DNA of 64,000 bases from Ampullaceana balthica (GCA_944989445.1 CALYLW010001368.1:25474-89473); one strand, 5' to 3'. Positions 44,445 to 55,660 are shown, counted from the first letter of the stretch. Made by a program: numbers and translations. Notes: generated by a model not told the origin, from the letters alone.

Positions 44445-45330
44445 CAGTAGAATCTCTCATAACAAGTTTAATTTGTTCCAGAGTCTTACTCGTTAAGGGA
44501 AAAACTCATTATACGAATCAATTTTTCCAATACAAATCAATGTAAAATATGATAATCCATTCCATGCTGAAAAAAAATACTAATTTTTCAAAAAATTGTA
44601 TTAACATTTATTCAAATAAAATTTCTTATGAATTGTTAAAGACTGAAACAACTTGGAATACAATTTAGATTTGAAACAAATAACGTAAACAAAAATATGA
44701 ATTTATGACACATAATTATTCTTTTTAACTTGAAAACTGTCTAAAAACATTTGTTTTTGCCCACGCTTCCAAATTTAACGAAAATCTGTCGTCACAATTT
44801 CGTAGACATTCTTGAAACACCCTTTGAAGCATCCATCTCCTTAATTGTTCTTGAGTATAGTGCAGATCGTTGATGTTGGCCGATTGTAAGTGTGCGCTAG
44901 ATTAGCCACGCTTACAACTTGTTCTCGCTTTTCAATGGTTTTACGTTTCATTTCAACAGTTATTTTTTTCTCTCTTTTATGATTGTCTTCTTGTGTTTTT
45001 TTTTCGAAGACATTTCAGCACAGGTAATTACACTTTGCACATAAAAAAATTACGAATCCTGTCTGAATACAAAATTTGTAAAAACGGTTTATCACACACA
45101 AAAACAATATGGTAACAGACCGAGTGCAAAACACAGAATAATTCATTGGGGCGAAAGTCGGCGAAAGTGCCGGCTCACAAATGAATTTCCAGGAAAAAGA
45201 GACTTTCCCTTTCTGCATCACTCGTTATGCGAATTTTTCGCTCGTTAAGGGAGAAACTTTTTCAAATTTTTTTTTGCTCGTTATGCACATTACTCGTTAT
45301 GAAAGGTGCTCGTTATGAGAGGTTTGACTG
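44445..45330. mobile_element. Tc1/mariner (Tigger/pogo-like) MITE, 0.9 kb
   Basis: Ends CAGTAGAATCTCTCATAAC and GTTATGAGAGGTTTGACTG, flanked by TA (44443-44444 and 45331-45332). Subterminal CTCGTTAAGGGA and CTCGTTATGC repeats occur near the right end. It lies in an intron of the XDH-like gene. Confidence 0.85.
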
Positions 45331-45508
45331 TATTTACCTGTATAAAAATATTTTTTTTGTCCTTGCTGTGACAACTGACATTTGACTGTTATTCCAGGAA
45401 AATCTCTATCACCTCAATCATTCCTCAAGTTACTTCAGAAGTTAACGGTTGTACTAAATCTTGAAACAGCATGTTGAAATGTATTAAATTCCCTTGCCGT
45501 CAATTCAG

Positions 45509-45667
45509 CCGACAGTTGATGCTGACGGTGTCAACAAGACGTACAACCTCCAGGACTACCTGGCCTCAGACATGGAGTGCAAGGTCATCACCTCGGTGCA
45601 GCTGCCCAAGTACAGCTCAGCTGCTCCGAGGACTATAAGGACATTCAAGACCTCACACAGGCTTCAG
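45509..45667 (+). CDS. XDH/AO-like exon D, FAD domain
   Basis: Acceptor CAATTCAG, donor GTATTT, phase 0 both ends. It reads VDADGVNKTYNLQDYL, CKVITSVQLPKYSS and RTFKTSHRLQ. The YLxxDM..KVI.S..LP pattern and the RTFK block are family-typical and lead into exon E. Confidence 0.85.
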
Positions 45668-45927
45668 GTATTTTCAGGCTAATGCAAGATAGAACCTTTG
45701 GCTCAAAGAAGTATTATAACTTTTGGTTTTGTGCCTCCTGCTATTCAAATCTTCAAGTTTGATAACAATGAAAACAAATATTACATGATAAAGACTTCTC
45801 TGCTGTTAATCAGTAATTTACTTATTTTAAGTCTTTTGAAAATTTAAATAATTTTAATTAAAATACATGTCAGTATGTTCCTCAATACCTAGTTTGTTTT
45901 TTTATTATTAAACCATTTTCTCCACAG

Positions 45928-46044
45928 CAAAGTCGAGCCCATGTGACCAGCGGGTTCAACTTTCAAATTGATGAGAGTCACAATTACCTGGTCACATCCA
46001 AACCATCTATTGTGATTCAAGGAATAGGAATAAATGACACATTG
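45928..46044 (+). CDS. XDH/AO-like exon E, C-terminal FAD domain
   Basis: Acceptor TTCTCCACAG, donor GTAATG, phase 0. It reads QSRAHVTSGFNFQIDES and SKPSIVIQGIG, equivalent to the conserved N/S-x-H-A-Y-V-N-A-G-F region of the CO dehydrogenase-like flavoprotein C-terminal domain. Confidence 0.88.
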
Positions 46045-46355
46045 GTAATGTGAAAGTTGATTTGTGTATAGATTACCAATAGTGGTGATAAAAATCAATT
46101 TTAGGTATTGCTTCTTCAAAATTTTACACTTAAAAAAATGTATACATAAATAGACCTTGTGATTGTACATAAGCATTTAAGAATTCAAGGAGAGAAAAAA
46201 ATGCCTGGTTTAACAGAGTGATCTGTGTTCATTTATAGTTACAATTATAATCTTTATAATCTTTATGCTTGATAGTTTTCTTTTAAATATAATCTTATTT
46301 CTATAGGTCAATGCAGTCCAGACTTAATCTTTTAAATATTCTCTTATTCCCATAG

Positions 46356-46422
46356 GTGCATGCTGTGCAGACAGAATCTTTTCTAATTAATAAACAACTT
46401 GGAGACCCATCAGTGTTAAAAG
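46356..46422 (+). CDS. XDH/AO-like exon F
   Basis: Acceptor ATTCCCATAG, donor GTATTT. It reads VHAVQTESFLINKQLGDPSV and ends in phase 1. A decayed duplicate of its first 30 bases plus the acceptor (TTTCTATAGGTCAATGCAG) lies just upstream at 46297-46330. Confidence 0.82.
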
Positions 46423-46784
46423 GTATTTATTTGTGCTACAATTTTGAGGCTATATTCCCATGAAAAAGTGAAAATCTCCTGTACTGAAATTTGTTCAAAT
46501 TAAATGTAGACCTACTTTTAACTTTACTTGGTGTATAGCAATTATTTTGTGTCCATAGTAATTTTTGTCTTTACAAACTTGGCTTAAATTAGACTCTAAG
46601 AAAAGAAAAAAATGAAACATCGAATGGTAATTTTTCTGCAATTTTTTAAAAACATTAATAAAAAAAATAACAACCTGCTTACTGGCTTCTCGGAAAGGAT
46701 TGTATTTTTATAGAACTTTATTATTCTCCTCCCCACCCCTCCCCCACGCACACTTTCCCGTAATACCTAATCATTAATTGTCAG

Positions 46785-46886
46785 ATGCACTGGCTTTATT
46801 GTCCTCTGAGATTGTGCCTCAGTCAGACCCATTTTTAGCCAGCACAACGTACCGCAAAAAACCTGGCTATCGGTTAGTTTTATAAG
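46785..46886 (+). CDS. XDH/AO-like exon G with frameshift
   Basis: Acceptor TTAATTGTCAG. It reads DALALLSSEIVPQSDP and TTYRKKPGYRLV, then loses frame: the family-typical F-Y-K before the donor GTGAGA is present but only in another frame. The next exon starts F-F-L-G-V-C in phase with that FYK, so the break is inside this exon. Confidence 0.75.
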
Positions 46887-47149
46887 GTGAGACTCGTTTG
46901 TTCTGTTGCAAGGTGTGTACCCAACAAACCAAACTAACACAAAATATCATTTTAATTTCTATTTTTTAATCAGTGGTGGTCTTTTGATTTCTATCAATTG
47001 AGCTCAACGAGCTTGCTAGCCTAGCATGGAGAGCAATCATTAATTAATTAATTCATTCATTCATTCATATCAATATTTTGTAAAAGGAACATGAAGGAAG
47101 CCATAATAGAAAACAAATGGGTCATCATTTCTGAGCAACTTTACAGCTA

Positions 47150-47805
47150 GCCAGCAGTAGTTAATAAGAGGTAAAATAGTCTCAACTAGCCAGCAGTAGT
47201 TAATAAGAGGTCAAATAGTCTCAACTAGCCAGCAGTAGTTAATAAGAGGTCAAATAGTCTCAACTAGCCAGCAGTAGTTAATAAGAGGTCAACTAGTCTC
47301 AACTGGCCAGCAGTAGTTAAGAAGAGGTCAAATAGTCTCAACTAGCCAGCAGTAGTTAATAAGAGGTCAAATAGTCTCAACTAGCCATCAGTAGTTAAGA
47401 AGAGGTCAAATAGTCTCAACTAGCCAGCAGTAGTTAATAAGAGGTCAACTAGTCTCAACTGGCCAGCAGTAGTTAAGAAGAGGTCAAATAGTCTCAACTA
47501 GCCAGCTGTAGTTAATAAGAGGTCAAATAGTCTCAACTAGCCAGCAGTAGTTAAGAAGAGGTCAAATAGTCTCAACTAGCCAGCAGTAGTTAATAAGAGG
47601 TCAAATAGTCTCAACTAGCCAGCAGTAGTTAATAAGAGGTCAAATAGTCTCAACTAGCCAGCAGTAGTTAAGAAGAGGTCAAATAGTCTCAACTAGCCAG
47701 CAGTAGTTAACAAGAGGTCAAATAGTCTCAACTAGCCAGCAGTAGTTAATAAGAGGTCAAATAGTCTCAACTAGGCAGCAGTAGTTAATAAGAGGTCAGA
47801 GGTCA
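47150..47805 (+). repeat. 39-bp minisatellite in an XDH-like intron
   Basis: About 17 copies of a unit AACTAGCCAGCAGTAGTTAA followed by TAAGAGGTCAAATAGTCTC. Two variant classes, TTAATAAGAGG and TTAAGAAGAGG, alternate irregularly. A block with GGTCAACTAGTCTCAACTGG recurs, showing duplication of several units at once. Confidence 0.95.
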
Positions 47806-47964
47806 AATAGTCTGAGTATGTCCCAAACAAACCATTTGCAAGAAAAGGAACATTACAGAATGCCATACTGATCAAGCAGTTATTGTTCTTTGAGAAATGC
47901 ACTTAGATTGATATTTCAGGAAATCGGCATAATAATGACATCATATAATTAAAATTTGATGTAA

Positions 47965-48248
47965 GGGGCCGTCCATAAAGTATGTCACGCTATTTTTGAC
48001 CATTTTTAACTTTCCCCCTCCCCCCTGTCACAAACTGTCACACATCTGGGACCCCTCCCCCCTAAAGTACGTCACACTTTCGAACAAAAATGTTGATTTT
48101 TTATTAACAAAATAATCAAAATTTAATGTAAAACAGCGTGACGTCACACATGGCCAGACACCCCCCTCCCCCTTGTCACAAACTGTCACACTTTCTTACA
48201 CCCCCTCCCCCCCCCCTCTGGAGCGTGACATACTTTATGGACAGCCCC
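47965..48248. mobile_element. GGGGCCGTCC-ended MITE, compact 284-bp copy
   Basis: Ends GGGGCCGTCCATAAAGTATG and CATACTTTATGGACAGCCCC, with a 3-bp duplication TAA at 47962-47964 and 48249-48251. The body has C-rich runs and repeated TGTCACA. No coding capacity. This is the cleanest copy to define the short subfamily. Confidence 0.92.
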
Positions 48249-48377
48249 TAAGTAACCCAGGAAAACTATTAATGCTTCTGGGGATATCGTCACTTGTACA
48301 TTGTAAGAGATAATGTTGTCACTTATTCTTTCGTGACACTTCATTGGTTGTTTTTTTGTTGTGTTTACATCTTTAAG

Positions 48378-48539
48378 TTCTTCCTGGGTGTGTGTAAGAA
48401 CAAGGTTGGCAGCCGTTTTGTGAGCGGTGGCCCAGGCCTGGACAGACCACTGATGACTGCCACTCAGACCTAAGGTTTAGATGACCCTACGATCTACCCT
48501 GTGTCCAAGGCCATGACGAAACTGACTGCTTTCAACTTG
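48378..48539 (+). CDS. XDH/AO-like exon H with in-frame stop
   Basis: Acceptor ACATCTTTAAG, donor GTATGG. It reads FFLGVCKNKVGSRFVSGGPG and PLMTATQT, then TAA (48471-48473) where relatives have Tyr or a similar residue, then DDPTIYPVSKAMTKLTAFNL. Phase 0. The stop would remove the whole molybdenum domain. Confidence 0.85.
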
Positions 48540-49388
48540 GTATGGAAAACTCAACTGAGGCTTACTGTCTCTTTAAATACTCTAGTTCTATAAACTGTTG
48601 TTTAAGAGTTATACCTTAACACTACCGACTCGAGTTACCGAATTAGGTAATTTATTTAATTCCTTTATAACGAGTTACCGCATTCTAGGTTTTTGGGTCA
48701 GCCTGTGGAAAACCCAAGGAAAGTACTAAAAATAGCTAACCAATCGGCGTGTAACCTAAATAAAAGTCATTGCAAATGGCTGCCCCAATGTTTTGAATTT
48801 ATTTTTGTGTGTTTATGTGAAATGTTTGTGAAAATTCAATGTAAGACGAGTGTGTGATGAACCAAGCACTTGACAGGAAAGTGGAACTTGGTTTATGTGT
48901 TTTATTCTTTTGATTTTTTCACAGTGTGTTTGTTTTTTCTCTTTAATGCCAGGGAACCCAGGTATAGGGGAGAGTTAGGCTGGAGGCTTCAAGGCCGGTA
49001 GTGTCGGTCCACACATCAAATTTTCCAGCTAAACTTGGTCTTGTCACAACTTTCAAAATCTTTATACATAGCTAAAAATAAATTATGAGTTAGCCAAATA
49101 AAATAGTGCGTGAAGCAAATTGTGATGTAATTTTCCTTGGTTATTTAACAAATTTTGATCAAAATTTGATGTGTTGACCAACCTTTATGGCTTATATGAA
49201 ATTAGGTTTATGTTTAAAAAAATATTATATCTTCATTAAAACATTTGGCTAATATACAAGGGCAAATGTTAAGATGAGTTTAGATTTATTTTCATAAGGA
49301 GGGCAAATCTTACTTCAAAAGCCAAACTTTAAAACAAAAGAATTAACTTTAAAATGCCATAAAATTGAATACAAATGATCCTCTAACT

Positions 49389-49559
49389 CAGTGTTTCTCA
49401 AATAGTGGGGCGCGTCCCCAGAGGGGGCGCGAAATGGTGTACATATAACAATTTTATAGACAAATGATACTATTTACAGTCGCGCGGGGTGGGGGGGGGG
49501 CGCAAAATGTTTTCTTCTTCCTATTGGGGGGCGTGACAGAAAATAATTGAGCAACACTG
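49389..49559. mobile_element. 171-bp hAT MITE
   Basis: Ends CAGTGTTTCTCAAATAG and ATTGAGCAACACTG, with 7-of-8 matching flanks CTCTAACT and ATCTAACT. GGGGCGCG-rich interior. Intron of the XDH-like gene. Confidence 0.82.
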
Positions 49560-49739
49560 ATCTAACTTGAAATTAATTTTAAAATTTTTATTTATTTGAA
49601 ATTGGTATTTTAAAAGATTTTAATACATTGTAAATGAGAGATATTAATTTATAAAGGGACACAATATAACAATGGGGATAAATAATGATTTGTGTTTTAT
49701 TTGAGAAGAATAAGTCCCAGTTATTAAAATCATTTTCAG

Positions 49740-49862
49740 ACAACTGGAGAAGTCAAGTTTGTCAGTGACCTCCCTGTATTTCAAGGTCAGCTTTTTGCTG
49801 CTCCTATTCTTAGCACCACAGGAAATGCAAGAATTGAGAGCATTGACCCATCAGCTGCACTA
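49740..49862 (+). CDS. XDH/AO-like exon I, start of molybdenum domain
   Basis: Acceptor CATTTTCAG, donor GTGAGT, phase 0. It reads TTGEVKFVSDLPVFQGQLFA and GNARIESIDPSAAL. The TGEAKY..D.P...G.L.A pattern opens the aldehyde oxidase/xanthine dehydrogenase a/b hammerhead domain. Confidence 0.88.
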
Positions 49863-50236
49863 GTGAGTGATCATCTCTTTGATGTCTGTAATGAGACTGT
49901 ATAGTACATTGCTTTAAAATATCTTTGATGTCACTGACAAACAGTTAACTTTGAGGGAATAAGGGATAATTAAATGTTTTACAAACATAAGGTGCTTTCA
50001 TTTCCAACACTGTTACCTGAAGATAAAAAAAACAACATGTTCTTGTTGATTTATTTCTAAAGCTGTTTTTTCTTTTTGGGATACTGTAGTTATGCTTTGT
50101 TTGCTCAAAGGAGGTGTTGAGTTGAGAAATACTTTTTGATTGTCTGATCATTTTATTTCAAGCCTAAACATGACTTAATCTTATCGAGGAACGGTCAGAA
50201 GCTGCTGAGGGAAAATTGGTCATTAAGCCTTAGTCG

Positions 50237-50296
50237 TAGGATGCAATAATCTCCTGTCAGAAACGAGCATCTGTAACAGATAAGATGATATAGCTT
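50237..50296 (+). mobile_element. Diverged LINE-A tail
   Basis: GTAGGATGCAATAATCTCCT, then GAGCATCTGTAACAGATAAG, match the LINE-A 3' end with many changes. It lies tail-to-tail with the minus-strand knuckle fragment at 50320-50505. Confidence 0.55.
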
Positions 50297-50319
50297 GCTA
50301 TATGTGACATTCTCATTGG

Positions 50320-50505
50320 AGGGCCGAGTCACGTTTGACTCTTATGGCCAGGCTTACAATACCAGCGGCAAGCCTCAACATAAGAGCATTGCCATGCAAG
50401 AATTCTTCCGCAGTGCTGTTGCTGCCTGACCCATCCGCATCCCCAATCGCTGCAGAGCAATCGGTCAGCAAATGTGCCACTGTTTCCTCAGTTTGCTATG
50501 ATTAT
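50320..50505 (-). mobile_element. Non-LTR retrotransposon C-terminal fragment
   Basis: The minus strand reads QTEETVAHLLTDCSAAIGDA, then EEFLHGNALMLRLAAGIVSL. EETVAHLLxxC is the second half of the terminal zinc knuckle of RNase H-bearing non-LTR elements, and the FLHGNALMLRLA part parallels YLYGDARLMRLA in the copy at 18216-18621. A 5'-truncated copy in an XDH-like intron. Confidence 0.65.
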
Positions 50506-50672
50506 ATCTGCACTCTTTAATCACAAGTTTTTTTTTAAAATGAAGAGTTAATCATTCTGCAATGCAATATTTTCTCAGAGGTGTGTTATTTTTTAAAATC
50601 CAATTTTGCTTCATAGCCACCAGGATTTTACTGTGGGTCATTAAAGAATCACGTATATATTTCTTCCAACAG

Positions 50673-50771
50673 CAAATCCCAGGTGTTGTGAAGTTCATTC
50701 AAGCGTCTGATATTCCACGTGAAAACAACTGGCGACCCAAACAACTGAATGAACCTGGAGCAGTTCAAGAG
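50673..50771 (+). CDS. XDH/AO-like exon J
   Basis: Acceptor TTCTTCCAACAG, donor GTAACA, phase 0. It reads QIPGVVKFIQASDIPRENNW and LNEPGAVQE. The MPGV..F..A.DIPG.NN block is strongly conserved in the family. Confidence 0.88.
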
Positions 50772-50888
50772 GTAACACGGTCATAAGTGCTGAACAGGGC
50801 ACATTGTCCACACCTGTCAAACTCTATGTGTTGAACAGGGCAAAAATGTCTTAACAATTGAAACTGTAGTGTCCTTGTTATTTAAGAC

Positions 50889-51590
50889 TTATTATCTTAT
50901 CTTATCTGTTTACAGACGCTCCTTCTATACAGAAGATTATTGCGTCCTACGCTTATCTATGGTTTGTGTTTAGTCCTGCATTTTTATTAGAGATTTAAAT
51001 GTTGATAAAGTGTTGGTTTTCCTGGATTCTTCAGGCAACCCATTCCACGCCCGAATTCCGGACGGGAAGAAGGAAAACTTGTATGTGTTTGTTCTTGCAT
51101 ACGGAATAAGAAAGGTGTTTTTATCCTTATGTCTATCTGAGGGTTGTATTAAGTTATCTTTGTGTTGTATTTCTAAATTAGAATTAATTGCTTTATGTAT
51201 GATTACTACTTTGCTCTTGGTTCTTCTATCCTCTAGTGTTTCAAGGTTTAATGATTTAACTAATGGTGTTATTCTTGTCAATTTCGAATATTCTCCAGTA
51301 ATGAATCTGGCAGCTCTTTTTTGAATTTGTTCTAGTTTATCAATGTTTTCTTTGGTGGATGGGTCCCATACAGAAGATGCATATTCTAGTACAGGTCTCA
51401 CCAAAGTGAGGTAGCATTTTAGTTTTATATCTCTATTACATTTGTTAAAGTTCCTTTTTATAAAGCCTAAGGTTTTGTTTGATTTTTTAATAACTTCATT
51501 GACATGGGGATTCCATGATAGTTTCTCATTTATTAAGACTCCTAAGTATTTTGCATCTTTAGACTTATTAAACTAATCCATGTATTCAAT
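50889..51590 (-). mobile_element. LINE-A, 5'-truncated reverse transcriptase with full 3' tail
   Basis: The minus-strand open frame from about 51583 to 50970 reads AKYLGVLINEKLSWNPHV, CYLTLVRPVLEYASSVWDPS, KLEQIQKRAARFITG and GIRAWNGLPEES. This is the post-catalytic thumb and C-terminal region of CR1/Jockey-type RTs; the catalytic FxDD core is missing. The 3' end is CTTCTGTATAGAAGGAGCGT then AGATAAGATAAGATAATAA. It is inserted in an intron of the XDH-like gene, opposite to its transcription. The frame is open for about 200 codons, so it is fairly young. Confidence 0.85.
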
Positions 51591-51825
51591 TATGATTTTC
51601 ATTGATTTTGTGTTGTGCCAAAAATGGATGCTATAAATTCTGCAGTAACTGTGTGATAAAACCATTAAAAGAAACTATGTAACAATGTAATTCCCAGTGT
51701 TCAATACTTGGTAAGGAAGGGGGAAAGGTATCTGAAGAATAAGGTATTTGCAAAGGGAGATTATTCCATCTGAAGCAGTTGTCTCCCCTTTTCACTTAAT
51801 TAATCGTGCATCTTTTTTTCCCCAG

Positions 51826-51883
51826 CTCTTGAGTTCTGGTCCGGTCCTCTATGCTGGACAACCCATTGGCATTCTAGTAGCAG
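51826..51883 (+). CDS. XDH/AO-like exon K
   Basis: Acceptor TTTCCCCAG, donor GTAAGA. It reads LLSSGPVLYAGQPIGILVA, the YAGQPxGLIVA motif of the molybdenum-binding subunit. It ends in phase 1. The following exons are not found. Confidence 0.85.
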
Positions 51884-52156
51884 GTAAGAGCTTCATGGAA
51901 TTTTTGAGTTGGAATATCTACAATCAAGATGATAATTTTAGTATCAACATTCGATGAAGTTGTTGTTGGTGTTTTGTTTTTGTATAAGCCAACAACACAG
52001 GGAACTCTTTAGATTGTCAGCAATAATTCAGTTGTCTGGTCTTTGGGGGATCATGGGCTTATTTAGAGAACACTGCATAGATATTACCTCCACTAAATAA
52101 TAAATATTCTGCCTGATATTTTTCTTTTGTTCTCATAGAATGAGGTCACAGCTTTA

Positions 52157-52303
52157 GGGGCCGTCCATAGATGACATCATGCGATTTTGGCAGATTTTTA
52201 CCCCTCACCCTTCATCACAAAAACTTAGACCCTTCTCCAATATGAAGTCACAAAGCTTTGCCCCTCCCCCCCCCACATAAAAGCGGTATTTCCTATATAA
52301 ATA
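52157..52303. mobile_element. GGGGCCGTCC family, left half only
   Basis: Starts GGGGCCGTCCATAGATGAC and continues with the C-rich body, ending where the TA-flanked element at 52304 begins. The matching right half is not found after 54048. Confidence 0.75.
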
Positions 52304-54048
52304 CAGTCGAACCCACTTAGCTCGAGCTCGGTTAACTCGCCCACCCTATTATGTCGATGTTTTATGTTGGAACCGCCAAATTCTCTATTTGTCTTAGCAT
52401 TTTCTCGTCGTTTAATTCGATTTTTTTAAGTCGCCGAAACCTCATAACACGAGCACAAAAAAAGGGTCAAATTTGCCACTAAACGTTGGTTATCTCAATC
52501 CCCATGACCAATCACCAGCTTTTGAAAATGTTAGATGTGATTTTTTTATAACCAAGTGAAGGCATAAAATTTCTGCCTCGCTGGTGACGTCACAGCCCGC
52601 TTGCTCACAGCGCTGAGATTACTGTTACTAACTTAAATCGACAGCTTTTGAAAATGTTCTTATCAATAGGGCTGAACCGATCGGTTCGGCTACTCGGCAT
52701 TGGCCGATTTTTGTATACTCTGAGATACTCGGCAATCGGCCGCGTAAGTGATGCCGAGTATTACGTAATTGATCCAATAGCAAAGATGCACGCAGAATCG
52801 CATGCCTAAAACATTTCGTTGCGTATGGAATAACAAAATGTACCGCGTGCAGACTTGTTGTCATTGGCAACCATTCATCCTTCAACCTCAATTGTTTCAT
52901 TCATAAGAAGTGGCCGTGTGCAAAAGCCATTTAACTATTGGTTAGAATTAATTAAAATGTATCAAAATTGAAGGTTCAAAAGTTCAAAAGGAGTTCCTAA
53001 TTTATTTTTGTACACTTTTATAGAGAATAGTTCGCTTTGTTATGAGTCATATATAGGTCATGATAAACAAATAAACGGCAACGCCTTTGTGTAAAAAAAA
53101 ACCTCGAAAATCATGTGCATGTACATTCTCATTTATTAACGCTAGTGATGGGACGAAAAATCATAGGGTGCTTACTGTAAACAAGGCTCCCCAGATTTTA
53201 AAATATATAATATAACAGACTACAGACAGTTTACCCACCCCCCACTCTCAATCTCCCACACCATTGTTGTTCGTTAGTCCTATTAGTATCAAGTTACCGA
53301 AGGAATTCTAAGTCCATTGTAAGCTGAGGAGATCGTATGGAGTAATAAAATGTACAGTGTGCAGACTTGTTGTCATTGGCAACCATTCATCCTTCAACCT
53401 CATTTTGACTATTACATGTACTGTACTACTGCTTTGTTCTCATTGTTTCATTCATAAGAAGTTGCCGTGTGCAAAAGCCATTTAACTATTGGTTAGAATT
53501 AATTAAAATATGTCAAATTTGAAGTTTCAAAAGGAGTACCTAATTTATTTGTGTACGTTTATATAGAGAAGAGTTCGCTTTGTCATGAGTTATATATAGG
53601 TCACAATAGACCATTCTGAGTCCATTGTAAGCTGAGGGGACGGACCCAAAGAAGATGATTAGGAAGAGAATGGTTCGGGGACAATGAGGGGATGTGTAGG
53701 TTACTTACTTTTGTAGCTTGTAAGGAAAATCAAGCAAGTGGCTTCGAAGGCACAGTATCGCTCAATCTGGGAATCACTGCAAAGCGGCGTTATATTTAAA
53801 CTTAAACGGTCCTTAAAATCGAACGATCTTAACAACCTTAAGAAAGAGTGAAGAAATAGGGTCCCGACATTCCGATACGATTCTGATTAATCGTCCCATC
53901 ACTAATTAACGCACAACACGTACATAAAGAAATTTCAAGCGCATGTTAATATTTTGCCGCCATATTGGTTTTCGTTTTAACTCGATCATCGGTTATGCCG
54001 ATGCCATTTTTCATACCCCAACGCCGTCGACTCAAGCAGTTTCGACTG
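52304..54048. mobile_element. Tc1/mariner-type MITE carrying nested elements
   Basis: Ends CAGTCGAACCCACTTAGCTC and GTCGACTCAAGCAGTTTCGACTG (inverted, imperfect), flanked by TA (52302-52303 and 54049-54050). Inside is a hAT-like start (GGGCTGAACCGATCGG at 52669) and, within that, the 762-bp hAT MITE at 53143-53904. Confidence 0.75.
53143..53904. mobile_element. hAT MITE, 762 bp, exact 8-bp duplication
   Basis: Ends TAGTGATGGGACGAAAAATC and GATTAATCGTCCCATCACTA, with ATTAACGC at 53135-53142 and 53905-53912. Its 53345-53605 part is a diverged direct repeat of the neighbouring 52838-53063 (GCAGACTTGTTGTCATTGGC, GCAAAAGCCATTTAACTATT). Confidence 0.9.
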
Positions 54049-54053
54049 TAAAT

Positions 54054-54303
54054 AGAAGTAAAAAAAAAGATTTTAAAAAACCACGTTTTTTATAAGCGGA
54101 CTAAAAAGAAGAAAATAAGTTAAAACTTATTAGTTCAATTACTTCGATTTAATATGACTAAAAACGTGGGGCGGGCGCTTATGAGGTTTAACATATGCGG
54201 TTCACTCATTCTCTCACTTATAGATCTCTCTTTTGCCTTCTAAATTAGAAATCTTTAATTTTTATACCAAACACCCGCCCCACGTTTTTAGTCATATTAA
54301 ATC
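54054..54303. repeat. R3 element, left-half copy
   Basis: Close match to 36680-36934, including the AATATGACTAAAAACGTGGG hairpin and TCTCTCTTTTGCCTTCTAAA. It ends at GTCATATTAAATC, where the 20-bp minisatellite begins. Confidence 0.82.
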
Positions 54304-54625
54304 AAGGTACAGGAGGGGATGGAAGAGTACAGGGGTGGATGGAAGAGCACAGGAGGGGATGGAAGAGCACAGGAGGGGATGGAAGAGCACAGGAGGGATG
54401 GAAGAGCACAGGAGTGGATGGAAGAGCACAGGGGTGGATGGAAGAGCACAGGGGTGTAAGGAAGAGCACAGGGGTGGATGGAAGAGTACAGGGGTGGATG
54501 GAAGAGTACAGGGGTGGATGGAAGAGTACAGGGGTGGATGGAAGAGTACAGGGGTGGATGGAAGAGCACAGGGGTGGATGGAAGAGTACAGGGGTGGATG
54601 GAAGAATACAGGAGTAGATGGAAGC
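54304..54625 (+). repeat. 20-bp minisatellite GAAGAGCACAGGGGTGGATG
   Basis: About 16 near-identical units of GAAGAGCACAGGGGTGGATG, with GTACAGG, GGAGGGGATG and one 19-bp variant. One-frame repeats (WKSTGVDGR) and the inverse (LFHPPLYSSIHP) give long but meaningless open frames. Confidence 0.95.
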
Positions 54626-54968
54626 GTGCATTTTGGAGAACGACTTTCTGACTTTGAGTTGGAGATTTCTATAATTAGCCTTATACTTATAGGAGAAATA
54701 TTTGAGATAATAATTTATGTTGGCTTGATCTATTTCTTAAAACTGAGTAATTTGTAAGTTGTTTTTTTTTAACTTGAAAAAAGTTTATGAATATTATATA
54801 ATTAAAAATTAAATTTGCAAAATTAATTCAGTTGTTACTTTAAGTTGAAAGAGTTTTTCCAACATTAAAGGTTATAAATATTTAAGAAGAAACTCTATAA
54901 ATAAATGTGCTGTGTTGGCTTGACGTCATGTTGCCCACTGACACAATGACTTTTGATCTCATTCCCAG

Positions 54969-55081
54969 TGTGACTGCAGAGGCCCATCGCCTGGGTGGGG
55001 CTTTTGGTGGTAAAATCTTTTACAACTTGCTAGTCTCTGGGATGTGGGCCCTTGCTGCTCACATCACCAGGAGGTCAGTGT
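54969..55081 (+). CDS. XDH/AO-like exon L with molybdopterin-site motif
   Basis: Acceptor CTCATTCCCAG. It reads VTAEAHRLGGAFGGKIFYNL and MWALAAHITRRSV. The R-x-G-G-A/G-F-G-G-K motif contacts the molybdopterin cofactor. The donor is taken as GTATTT at 55082, since that puts exon M in phase; GTCAGT at 55074 is the alternative. Confidence 0.85.
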
Positions 55082-55526
55082 GTATTTGCCAACTTAATCA
55101 GCTGATGACCAAACTACTGATCTAGAATCCCACTTACCTGCCAGCCCCCCCCCTCCCCCTCCCGCACCCTCCCAACCCAAGCAGGGAAAACCTTCGCCCA
55201 TTTTTGTAGGTGCAGCTATTGGTCCTCTTTGATGTTCAGTGATTGCCCCAGGTGGGGTGTAATGTGAATATACACCAGCACGGATTTTAGGCTCGCTGAA
55301 AACTTTCTTAAGTGCATGCTAAATATACAACAAAACATGTTAAAATTTGAGTTGACTTTAACCCAACTGCTAAGATTGGTTCTTGTCCACCTGAGATATG
55401 GTCTCTGCTCATCTCCACTTTGGAAACACCACAGATGGTTAGAGTTTGAATCCCAGCTTACCCTCCCTATTCTTTTCCTCTTCACCCACCTAATCTTCTA
55501 CTCAGTTCCAGCCACTGCAAGTACTA

Positions 55527-55660
55527 CAACACGGGGTTCCTACCTTTTTTGAGTGGCAACCCTTTTTATAAAAGCCAAGTGACCCGCGACCCCCAATACA
55601 ATTGAAAAAAGCATTTTTAATAAAGTATTTAATAAAAACAGAAAACCTGTCGCGACCCCA
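55527..55660. repeat. Possible hAT-type fragment (GCGACCCC)
   Basis: GGGTTCCTACCTTTTTTGAG, then GTGACCCGCGACCCCC and TCGCGACCCCAAAGACC, resemble the GCGACCCC-rich ends of hAT MITEs. A matching pair of termini is not defined. Confidence 0.35.

Noticed and set aside
54233..54757. 174-codon open frame with repeated WKSTGVDGR-like units
   Set aside because: It is entirely produced by a 20-bp minisatellite read across its length; the opposite strand gives an equally long frame.
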